The notes beneath the pieces were generated by a model. The model was not told the DNA's origin. It searched no databases and was given only the letters and a program-made list of their open reading frames with translations. A stretch of DNA of 54,802 nt from Propionibacterium sp. Its GTDB lineage: Bacteria; Actinomycetota; Actinomycetes; Propionibacteriales; Propionibacteriaceae. Made by a program: the position numbers and the translations under genes. The stretch is taken from assembly GCA_012839035.1 (NCBI GenBank), contig DUOB01000037.1:1-54802 (forward strand), given 5' to 3'. Below, one piece after another: positions 34,479 through 42,567 of this stretch. Numbering within the stretch: the first letter of the stretch is position 1; every line of letters begins with the position of its first letter.

Positions 34479-35099
34479 TCAGCCCCGCGCCTCAGCCTCG
34501 CGTACCCGATCCTCATAGTCCCGCAGCGCGTCCCGCACGGCTTGTTCGGGATCGATCCCGGCAGCCTGGGCGCGGGCCACGAGATCGAGCGCCTGCGATC
34601 CGACCTCGTCGGGGGTGATGGGGTGGGTGGGGAGTCCGTCGGGTACGCCGTGACTGCGCACGCGGGACACGACCTTGAGGGCGCGGCTCAGCGCGGACAG
34701 GGAATGGGGAATGCCGTCGAGGGCGGACTCACGCCCCTTGGCCGACTTCTTGGCGGCTTCCCACGTGGCGTTGAGGTCGTCGGGCAGGTCGGTGTCAGTG
34801 AACACCCAGGGGTGACGTTCGATGAGTTTGTCCGCGATGCCCCGCGCCACGTCCTCGATGTCGAAACGGCCGGCCTCCGCCGCGATCGCGGCGTGGAAGA
34901 CGACTTGGAGGAGCAGATCTCCCAGCTCCTCCTGCAGGTGAGCGTCGTCACCGGCCTCGATCGCGTCGATCACCTCACAGGTTTCCTCCACGAGATAACG
35001 CACCAGCGATCGATGGGTCTGCTGGGCGTCCCATGGACACTCGACCCGCAACCGGGCCATGACCTCGACGAAACGGGCAAGCTCGGGCTGATCCGTCAC
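34479..35099 (-). CDS. mazG: MazG family nucleoside triphosphate pyrophosphohydrolase
   Basis: The 206-residue protein hydrolyses NTPs/dNTPs to monophosphates and clears damaged nucleotides. The all-alpha MazG metal site is present: EETCEVIDAI (EExxE) and EELGDLLLQ (ExxD) near residues 38-62. The PWD signature of the family is in RVECPWDAQQTH near the N-terminus, and HPWVF follows. It is a single-domain MazG, as in many actinobacteria. It lies between the SurA-like lipoprotein and eno, as in mycobacteria. Confidence 0.93.
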   Translation of the reverse strand: MTDQPELARFVEVMARLRVECPWDAQQTHRSLVRYLVEETCEVIDAIEAGDDAHLQEELGDLLLQVVFHAAIAAEAGRFDIEDVARGIADKLIERHPWVFTDTDLPDDLNATWEAAKKSAKGRESALDGIPHSLSALSRALKVVSRVRSHGVPDGLPTHPITPDEVGSQALDLVARAQAAGIDPEQAVRDALRDYEDRVREAEARG

Positions 35100-35129
35100 G
35101 ACCCGGTCACGTCACTCGGTGCGGAACGG

Positions 35130-35648
35130 TCATTCGGGCTGGCCTGCGCGCTTGGAAAGGGAGGAGTTGCGGACCGTGTCGAACGGTTCCAGCCCGGTGA
35201 GGCCATAGCGCGGATTGACGGTGACCGGCACAGCGGCGAGAGCCCTTTCCACCTCCTGGGTCCCCATGTGCTCGCGCAACACGAGGGTCTCGGCCTCCGA
35301 CAACAGGAGAGTGCGGAACTCGGGATCGTTCGCGAGCTCCTCGGGCATATCCAGCTGGGTGACGGCGGCCTCCGCCTGTGCGACGAGGTCGGTCACCCCG
35401 TGCTCCTCCGCGATCTGCTCGGCAGCCACCGACCGCATGCGCAGGTTGAGCACGAGGGACTCCAACGGTGCACCCGGCTGTGCCTGCAACGCGTCAGGGA
35501 GACCCTCCGTGAGCTCCGTGACCTCTGCCACCGAGATGCGCTCGCCGCCCACGACGGCCGCGGTGGAGGGGCGGGAGCAGGCCGTCATGGTGCCGGCCAG
35601 GGCGAGCGCGCCGATCCCCGCGACCACGCGCGTCATGAACCGTGTCAT
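35130..35648 (-). CDS. SurA_N-like lipoprotein
   Basis: This 172-residue secreted lipoprotein has a basic N-terminus, a hydrophobic stretch (VVAGIGALALAGTM) and a lipobox-like T-A-C giving Cys at about residue 23. The mature part looks like the N-terminal helical domain of SurA/PrsA-type chaperones (GGERISVAEVTELTEGLP, then helices). No PPIase domain follows. It lies 31 bases upstream of mazG, a slot occupied by a lipoprotein gene in mycobacteria too. I start it at ATG 35648 because the longer reading has no secretion logic. Confidence 0.78.
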   Translation of the reverse strand: MTRFMTRVVAGIGALALAGTMTACSRPSTAAVVGGERISVAEVTELTEGLPDALQAQPGAPLESLVLNLRMRSVAAEQIAEEHGVTDLVAQAEAAVTQLDMPEELANDPEFRTLLLSEAETLVLREHMGTQEVERALAAVPVTVNPRYGLTGLEPFDTVRNSSLSKRAGQPE

Positions 35649-35743
35649 CTGTGATCCCCAACCCTTCACCGGGCGCTGTGGCGCCGCATCCTTGTCCGGC
35701 ACCACAAGAATTGCCGCACAAACGTCCTCATTTTCCGCCCGCG

Positions 35744-35749
35744 ATCCTA
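35744..35749 (-). promoter_or_regulatory. -10 box for the lipoprotein-mazG unit
   Basis: Read leftward it is TAGGAT, about 95 nt before the start. It is a weak, inferred call. Confidence 0.25.
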
Positions 35750-35868
35750 GCCGAGTCTTTCCGGGTGGTGGACGAGCGACCGACATGCATAGACCCGATT
35801 CGGCGGGGCCGATAATGTGCAGGGCCAGAGCTATCGTCGGCGTTCACAAGTCAAAGGAGCCGTGGGAC

Positions 35869-37284
35869 ATGGCGCAGCGACACCGGGTTGTCATCATCGG
35901 CGGAGGTTTCGGTGGCATCAACGCCGCGCACGCCTTGGCCAAAGCGGACGTGGACATCACGATCGTCGACCGCACCAACCACCACCTCTTCCAGCCCCTC
36001 CTCTATCAGGTCGCCGCGGGCATTCTCCCGGAAGGCCTCATCGCCCCCGCGATCCGCCGGGTGGTGGGCGGACAGCGCAACTGTCAGGTCGCCCTCGCGG
36101 AGGTCCGCGAGATCGACGTCGAGAACAAGGTCGTCATCGCCCGCGAACCCGACACCGGTGAACTGCGCTTGCCGTTCGACACGCTGATCCTGGCTGCGGG
36201 CGCGACGCACTCCTATTTCGGCAACGAGGAGAAATTCGCGCAGTTCGCGCCGGGAATGAAGACCATTGAGGATGCGCGCTATCTGCGCGACGGCATTCTC
36301 GCAAAATATGAAATGGCGGAGCTCGAAACCGATCCCGCGGAAAAGAAGCGCTGGCTGACGTTCGCGATCATCGGCGCGGGCCCGACGGGTGTCGAGCTGG
36401 CGGGTCAGATCGCCGAGCTCGCCCATGTGGTGCTCCCGGCGGACTACCGCCACGTCGACACCAAGGCGACCCGGATTCTCCTGCTGGAGGGGGCGCCCTC
36501 CGTCCTGCCGCCGTTCCACAAGAAGCTCCAGAAGTGGACACACAACAAGCTGACCAAGATGGGCGTGGAGATCCGCACCAACACGCTCGCCGTGGACATG
36601 GACCGGATCTCGATCACGGTCAAGGGGCCGGACGGCAAGGAAGAAGTCATCCCCTGCCGCACCAGGATCTGGGCCGCCGGAGTCCAGGGCTCCCCGCTCG
36701 CGCGCAATCTGGCGGACAAGTTGGGCATCGAGGTCGATCGCGCGGGACGCATCCCGGTCGGCCCGGACTGCTCGGTTGATGGCCGCGACGACATCTATGC
36801 CGTCGGCGACGTCATGACCCTGGACAACCTGCCCGGTGTCGCCCAGGTCGCGATGCAGCAGGGCAAATATGTCGGTCAGCTCCTCGCCGATCGGCTGAGT
36901 GGCAAGCCGAAGCCGCCACCGTTCAAATATTTCGACAAGGGCTCGATGGCCACGATCGGCTACAAGGCCGCTGTTGCCGAGTCCTTCGGGATGAAGCTCA
37001 CCGGCCTGCCGGCGTTCGGGGCCTGGGCGTTCATCCACATCATGTATCTGGTGGGCTGGGGCAACCGGGTCGGTGCGATGTATACGTGGGCCCGCGCCCA
37101 GGTCTTCTCCAAGAACCGCGGCCACCGCATCATCACCTTCGACGGCGCCAAGGACGTCGCCCACCGCGGCGTCGGTGGTCCGGTCGAGAAGCAGGAGTTG
37201 GGCGTCAACGTCCCCCTCGGCACCCCGACCACGCTGGACGGACACAACGCGCATTCGGAAGTTGACAAGACCTCCGACACCTGA
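35869..37284 (+). CDS. ndh: Type II NADH dehydrogenase (NDH-2)
   Basis: This 471-residue flavoprotein passes electrons from NADH to quinone without pumping protons. An N-terminal FAD-binding motif VVIIGGGFGGINAA is followed by a second Rossmann motif FAIIGAGPTGVELAGQI for NADH. YAVGDVM near residue 310 precedes a quinone-side AQVAMQQGKYVG region. The C-terminal amphipathic membrane anchor contains the family's FIHIMYLVGWGNR. AAAGGAG lies 9 nt upstream of the ATG. It stands divergent to the lipoprotein-mazG unit across 220 bases that include a GATAAT stretch at 35811, the possible promoter. Confidence 0.93.
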   Translation: MAQRHRVVIIGGGFGGINAAHALAKADVDITIVDRTNHHLFQPLLYQVAAGILPEGLIAPAIRRVVGGQRNCQVALAEVREIDVENKVVIAREPDTGELRLPFDTLILAAGATHSYFGNEEKFAQFAPGMKTIEDARYLRDGILAKYEMAELETDPAEKKRWLTFAIIGAGPTGVELAGQIAELAHVVLPADYRHVDTKATRILLLEGAPSVLPPFHKKLQKWTHNKLTKMGVEIRTNTLAVDMDRISITVKGPDGKEEVIPCRTRIWAAGVQGSPLARNLADKLGIEVDRAGRIPVGPDCSVDGRDDIYAVGDVMTLDNLPGVAQVAMQQGKYVGQLLADRLSGKPKPPPFKYFDKGSMATIGYKAAVAESFGMKLTGLPAFGAWAFIHIMYLVGWGNRVGAMYTWARAQVFSKNRGHRIITFDGAKDVAHRGVGGPVEKQELGVNVPLGTPTTLDGHNAHSEVDKTSDT

Positions 37285-37410
37285 GGGCCAGCGCCTGAAT
37301 TTCGACCGATTCCGACCAAGCACAAGCCATCCCGGGAATGATTGGCAACTCCGGGCCGGCGTCCTTGTCGCGCGATACCTTCTGGACATCGCAGCGCTAG
37401 GAGACGCGTC

Positions 37411-38891
37411 ATGTCCGCACCCGCAACGTCCCCTCCCCGGACATTCCAGGGAACGACAAGCTCCTGGTCGGCTTGGTCCTGAGCATCGTCTCCTATTGGC
37501 TGTTTGCGATCTCCCTGGGCACGGTGGCACCCGAGGTCCTCAAGAACATCAACGTCGAGGGCGAACTCCTGTCCCCCACGGCGATGAACCTGGCTGTCGC
37601 CCTGACCGGTCTGGTGTCGGGTCTGTTCATCGTCCTCATGGGCGGGTTCGCCGACCGCTATGGCCGGGTCAGGCTCACGATGATCGGCAATGCCCTCAAC
37701 GTCGTGGGCTGTCTGCTCATGGTGTTCGCCACCGGCAGCATGACGTCCGTCCTGCTGATCGCCGGCCGGGCCATCCAGGGCCTCTCCGCCGCCTGCGTCA
37801 TGCCCGCCACCATCGCGATGGTCAAGGCCTATTGGGACGGCCCCGCACGGCAGCGCGCCGTGTCCATGTGGTCGATCGGTTCCTTCGGCGGCGCAGGTCT
37901 CGCGGCCTTCGTCGGCGGTTTGACCGCGACCTATCTCGGTTGGCGCTGGATCTTCGTCTTCTCGATCCTCGTGTCCGTCGCCGCCAGCCTGCTCGTCCTG
38001 GGCACCCCGGGGAACAAGGTGCAGCAGCAGGGCGAGCACGAGCGCTTCGACATCAGCGGTCTCGGCATTTTCCTCATCATGATGCTGGCGCTGATGGTGT
38101 TGTTGACGTTCGGCGGCAAGTCCTTCGGCTGGGTGTCCGGGATCGGCGTGGCCATGATGGCGGTCTTCGTCGTCGGACTGGTCGTGTTCATCCTGGTGGA
38201 GCGCGGCCGGGACAACGCCTTCATCGACTTCGGGCTGTTCAGGAACATGAACTTCACCGGCACCGTCGCCGCCAACTTCGCGATGAACAGCACCCTGGGC
38301 CTGCTCATCGTCTCCCAGCAGCTGCTCGCCCGCGATGAGCGGATGGGCGCCTTGATGGCAGGCGCGCTCACGCTCGGCTATCCGCTGATGGTGGTTCTGT
38401 TCATCCGTGCGGGTGAGAAACTGCTGCAGCGCTTCGGCCCCCGCAAGCCGATGATCTGGGGCGCTCTGCTCGTCGCCGTCGCGGCGGCGCTCCTCATGCC
38501 GACGAACCTCATGCTGGCCCAGTACCAGTGGCTGGCCCTCATCGCGTACGCCTGCTTCGGCCTCGGCCTCGCCTTCTTCGCCACCCCCGCCACCGACGCC
38601 TGCCTCACCAGCCTGCCGCCCGACAAGGCCGGATCCGGCATGGGGATCTTCAAGATGGCCTCGTCGCTGGGGGGATCGATCGGCACCGCCGTCGCGCTGG
38701 CGCTCTTCCTCGGCTTCCAGGGCATCGAGGGCCGGGCCCTCGGCTATGTCATCGAGATGACCGGCCGCCAGGACAACCTGCCCGTCCGCGAGGCCGCGAT
38801 GGTCGCGATCGGCGCGATGCTGGTCTTCGCCCTGATCGCCGCGCTCGTCGCTGCGGTCGCAGTGCCCAAGGGCAGGAAACAGACCGCCTGA
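37411..38891 (+). CDS. MFS (DHA2-like) transporter with probable frameshift at the N-terminus
   Basis: The main frame encodes a 12-14-helix major facilitator with motif A (GGFADRYGRVRLTM), RAIQGLSAACVMP and GSFGGAGLAAFVGG. The start is anomalous. ATG 37411 has a perfect AGGAG ribosome binding site and begins MSAPATSPP, but its frame stops at 37480-37482. The main frame is open from 37401 without any ATG, GTG or TTG before TTG 37473, and reads PDIPGNDKLLVGLVLS just before it, which is typical N-terminal sequence for this family. One extra base within the C-runs at 37430-37438 would join the two. It is therefore either a sequencing or assembly error, a real frameshift, or a protein starting at TTG. 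Convergent with mfd. Confidence 0.8.
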
Positions 38892-38897
38892 CCGCGT

Positions 38898-41800
38898 TCA
38901 CGCAGGGACCGGCTCCAGGGTGAAGATCTGTTCCACCACCTCGGCACACCAGCCCAGGAGCTCGGTGTCGGTCGGCGGATGCCCGCCGATCGTCGCGGCC
39001 TGCGGCCTGGGCACGAGGATGAAATTCTGTTTGACAACCGCGCGCGGATGCAGCCGCTTGAGCCGCAGCATGCGCGACTCCGGCAGATCGTGGGGACCGA
39101 AGCGTACGAAATTTCCCTGCAACACGACCTCGGTCAACCCGGCCGCCCGGGCCGCGTTCCGGAACCGCGCGACGGACAACAAGGTCTCCACCGGCGGCGG
39201 CAAAGCCCCATAGCGGTCGAGCAGTTCGGCCCGCACCTCGCGCAGGTCGTCCTCGGTGCGAACCTCGGCCAGTCGCTTGTACATCTCCAGCCGCAGCCGC
39301 TCCGACCCCACGTAGTCCGCCGGCAGGTGTGCCTCCACCGGGAGCTCGACCCGCATCTCGGCCTCCGTGACCGGCTCGCTCCCGTCGCTGCGGAAGTTGG
39401 CGACGGCCTCCCCCACCAGCCGGATATAGAGGTCGAATCCGACATCGGCGATGTGGCCGGACTGTTCACCGCCGAGGAGGTTGCCGGCGCCGCGGATCTC
39501 GAGGTCCTTCATGGCGATCGTCATGCCGGCGCCCAGTTCGTTGGTCGAGGCCATGGTGGTCAGCCGGTCGTGCGCGGTTTCGGTGAGCGGTTTGTCGGGC
39601 GGATAGAGAAGGTACGCGTACCCCCGCTCCCGACCCCGGCCCACCCGGCCGCGCAACTGGTGCAGCTGGGACAGGCCCAGCATGTCGGCGCGCTCGATGA
39701 TCAGCGTGTTGGCGGAGGAGATGTCGAGGCCGGCCTCGACGATCGTCGTGCACACCAGCACGTCCGCCTTGCGCTCGGCGAAGTCGAGCATGACCTGCTC
39801 AAGACGCTTCTCCCCCATCTGGCCGTGCGCCGTGACCACCCGCGCCTCGGGGATCCACTCCGCGAGCTGTCCCGCGACCTTGTCGATCGACTGGGTGCGG
39901 TTGTGGATATAGAAGACCTGCCCTTCGCGCAGCAGCTCACGCCGGATGGCGGCCACGACCTGGGCCCGGTCAAAGGGACCGGCGAACGTCAACACCGGAT
40001 GCCGTTCCTCCGGCGGGGTCGCGATCGTCGACATCTCCCTGATCCCGGTGATCGCCATCTCCAGGGTCCGCGGGATCGGGGTCGCCGACATGGCCAGCAC
40101 GTCGACGTTGAGCCGCAACTGCTTCAGCTTCTCCTTGTGCTCGACGCCGAACCGCTGCTCCTCGTCGATGATCACCAGGCCGAGGTCATGGAACGAGATC
40201 TCCTGCGACAGCAGCCGGTGGGTGCCGACCACGACATCCACCTTGCCGGTGGCGACCCCGTCGATGACGTCCTTGGCCTCCTTGTCGGACTGGAACCGGG
40301 AGAGTGACCCGACGCGCACGGGGAAGCCGGCGTACCGATCCGCAAACGTCTGCGCATGCTGCTGCACCAGGATCGTCGTGGGGACCAGCACCGCGACCTG
40401 CTTGCCGTCCTGCACCGCCTTGAACGCAGCGCGCACCGCGATCTCCGTCTTGCCGTAACCGACGTCCCCGCAGATCAGGCGGTCCATCGGCACGACTTGT
40501 TCCATGTCCTCTTTGACCTCGCTGATGCAGGCGAGCTGGTCGGGAGTTTCGACGTACGCGAACGCATCCTCCAGCTCCCGCTGCCACATCGTGTCGGCGG
40601 CGAACGCGTGCCCCCTCGAGGCCTGGCGCGCCGCATAGAGCTTGATGAGCTCGGCTGCGATCTGCTTGACCGCCTTGCGGGCCCTGGACTTGCGCTTGTT
40701 CCAATCCGCCCCGCCCATCTTGTCGAGCGTCGGGTTCTCCCCGCCGACATAGCGGGTCACCTGGTCGAGCTGGTCCATCGGCACGAACAGGCGGTCGCCG
40801 GGCTGGCCGCGCTTGCTGGGGGCGTACTCGATCACCAGGTATTCCCGCGTCGCCGCCCCCACCGTGCGCTGGATCATCTCCACATAGCGCCCGACGCCGT
40901 GCTGCTGATGCACCACCGGGTCGCCCGCCTTGAGCTCCAGCGGGTCGATCTGGTTCTTGCGGCGTGCGGGCATCCGTCGCATCGATTTGTCCGCCGGCCC
41001 CCGTCCCGAGAGGTCTCCGTCGGTGAACAGGGCGAGCTTGACCGAGTCGAGCCGGAAGCCGTGCGCGAGCTGCCCCAGCAGGACCGTGACGATCCCGGCC
41101 TTCGGCGGGTTGTTGAGCACCCGCACCGCCTTGGTGCCGATGTCGGCGTCGTTGAGCACCTCGACCATCCGTTTGACCATGCCCTTGCCCTCGGCGACCA
41201 TCACGACACGCCAGCCGTCGGATATGGCTGCCTTGATCGCGGCCACGGCCGCCTCCGTGTCCCCGCGCCAGGACTCGGTCGGGTGGACGGGGACGATCCG
41301 GGAGTCAGCGGCGTCCGGAACTGTCGGCCCGGGACCGTCGTCCTCGGTCGCGTCCGGACCGGCGGCGAACGGTGAGATCGTCCACCAGCTCTGTCCACGC
41401 GCGAGGGCGCGGTCGCGGACGTCGGCGAGGGATTGGTACGCGGACGCACCCAGGTCGATCGGGGCCTTTCCCCCGGCGGCGGCCGCTGCCCAGGACGCCT
41501 TGAGGAATTCCTCGCTGGTGGCGTGGAGGTCCGCGGCACGCCCGCGCACCAGCTCCGGGTCGCACACGAGCACGAGCGTGTCCGCGGGCAGGACGTCGAC
41601 CAGGAGCTCCATGCCCTCGACGAGCACCGGCGCGAGGGACTCCATGCCTTCGACCGCGTGCCCCTCGGCCAGCTTCTCCAGCATCTCCGCCAGGTTGGGA
41701 TAGGTCTGCGCGAGAGCGGCGGCTCTGCGGCGTACGCCCTCATCCAGCAGCAGCTCCCGGCACGGTGTCGCGACCATCTCGGTGATCACGTGATCGCTGG

Positions 41801-42449
41801 AGCGCTGGTCGGCGACGGTGAACAGGCGCATCTCCTCGACCGTGTCACCGAAGAAGTCGATGCGCACCGGATGCTCGAAGGTCGGTGGGAACACGTCCAC
41901 GATGCCGCCGCGGATCGAGAACTCGCCGCGGCGCTCGACGAGGTCGACGCGGTGGTACGCCGCCCCCACCAATCGCTCTGCCAGCTCACCGAGATCGTGG
42001 TCCTCCCCGGTCCCGATGCGCACGGGCAACAGGTGCGCGAGGCCCTTGACCTGGGGTTGGATGACCGACCGGATCGGGGCCACAACGACCCGCGGTGCCG
42101 GCTCCGCGTCCGTGCCGGCAATCCTGCGCAGGACGGTCAGCCGCTGCCCGACCGTGTCCGACCGGGGGCTCAGCCGCTCGTGCGGCAGGGTCTCCCAGGC
42201 GGGGTAATAGGCGACCGACTGTTCGTCCAGCACCGTCTGGAGGGCAGTCACCAGGTTCTCCGCCTCGCGGTAGGTGGAGGTCACGACGAGCAGCGGCCGC
42301 TCCTCGGCCAGCGCGGCGGCCAGGAGTGGGCGGAACGATGCCGTCGCGGCGATGTCCGTCGCGGAGACCGCACGCGTGCGCGCGTCCTGGAGGGCCGTGG
42401 CGACGACGGGATCAGCGGAGATGAGTTTGACGAGACCGGGCAGAGTCAC
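38898..42449 (-). CDS. mfd: Transcription-repair coupling factor Mfd
   Basis: Mfd displaces RNA polymerase stalled at DNA damage and recruits UvrA. The 1183-residue length is standard. The UvrB-homology module lies at the N-terminus, with the region TSTYREAENLV and the YYPAWETLPHERLSP segment. The RNA polymerase-interacting domain comes near residue 500 (GDPVVHQQHGVGRY). The RecG-like translocase follows, with GDVGYGKTEIAVRAA (Walker A), IIDEEQRFGV (DEEQ box) and the MSATPIPRT motif. The TRG and QLRGRVGRG motifs and the C-terminal autoinhibitory domain complete it. The GTG start at 42449 lies 6 nt after a TATCCT box. Confidence 0.97.
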   Translation of the reverse strand: MTLPGLVKLISADPVVATALQDARTRAVSATDIAATASFRPLLAAALAEERPLLVVTSTYREAENLVTALQTVLDEQSVAYYPAWETLPHERLSPRSDTVGQRLTVLRRIAGTDAEPAPRVVVAPIRSVIQPQVKGLAHLLPVRIGTGEDHDLGELAERLVGAAYHRVDLVERRGEFSIRGGIVDVFPPTFEHPVRIDFFGDTVEEMRLFTVADQRSSDHVITEMVATPCRELLLDEGVRRRAAALAQTYPNLAEMLEKLAEGHAVEGMESLAPVLVEGMELLVDVLPADTLVLVCDPELVRGRAADLHATSEEFLKASWAAAAAGGKAPIDLGASAYQSLADVRDRALARGQSWWTISPFAAGPDATEDDGPGPTVPDAADSRIVPVHPTESWRGDTEAAVAAIKAAISDGWRVVMVAEGKGMVKRMVEVLNDADIGTKAVRVLNNPPKAGIVTVLLGQLAHGFRLDSVKLALFTDGDLSGRGPADKSMRRMPARRKNQIDPLELKAGDPVVHQQHGVGRYVEMIQRTVGAATREYLVIEYAPSKRGQPGDRLFVPMDQLDQVTRYVGGENPTLDKMGGADWNKRKSRARKAVKQIAAELIKLYAARQASRGHAFAADTMWQRELEDAFAYVETPDQLACISEVKEDMEQVVPMDRLICGDVGYGKTEIAVRAAFKAVQDGKQVAVLVPTTILVQQHAQTFADRYAGFPVRVGSLSRFQSDKEAKDVIDGVATGKVDVVVGTHRLLSQEISFHDLGLVIIDEEQRFGVEHKEKLKQLRLNVDVLAMSATPIPRTLEMAITGIREMSTIATPPEERHPVLTFAGPFDRAQVVAAIRRELLREGQVFYIHNRTQSIDKVAGQLAEWIPEARVVTAHGQMGEKRLEQVMLDFAERKADVLVCTTIVEAGLDISSANTLIIERADMLGLSQLHQLRGRVGRGRERGYAYLLYPPDKPLTETAHDRLTTMASTNELGAGMTIAMKDLEIRGAGNLLGGEQSGHIADVGFDLYIRLVGEAVANFRSDGSEPVTEAEMRVELPVEAHLPADYVGSERLRLEMYKRLAEVRTEDDLREVRAELLDRYGALPPPVETLLSVARFRNAARAAGLTEVVLQGNFVRFGPHDLPESRMLRLKRLHPRAVVKQNFILVPRPQAATIGGHPPTDTELLGWCAEVVEQIFTLEPVPA

Positions 42450-42455
42450 CCGACG

Positions 42456-42461
42456 AGGATA
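42456..42461 (-). promoter_or_regulatory. -10 box of a leaderless promoter for mfd
   Basis: Read leftward, TATCCT stands 6 nt before GTG 42449. Confidence 0.5.
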
Positions 42462-42525
42462 GTGCGCCCTCAAAAGATGGCGTTCCCTTCATCTGGTCGC
42501 GCACCCAATTGTCGGAATGGCCCAC

Positions 42526-42531
42526 TAGACT
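42526..42531 (+). promoter_or_regulatory. -10 box for the mrp operon
   Basis: TAGACT gives a leader of about 30 nt that ends in a GGGGAGG ribosome binding site before GTG 42568. Confidence 0.4.
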
Positions 42532-42567
42532 GCACAATCCGCCCAAGCTCAGACCTAGGGGAGGCCT

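Noticed and set aside
35649..35868. A riboswitch or attenuator in the gap before ndh
   Set aside because: I could not build a convincing conserved aptamer or terminator/antiterminator pair. A GATAAT stretch at 35811 is the only promoter-like feature.
35851..37530. A 559-codon leftward open frame over ndh
   Set aside because: It is antisense to an intact NDH-2 with clear FAD and NADH motifs.
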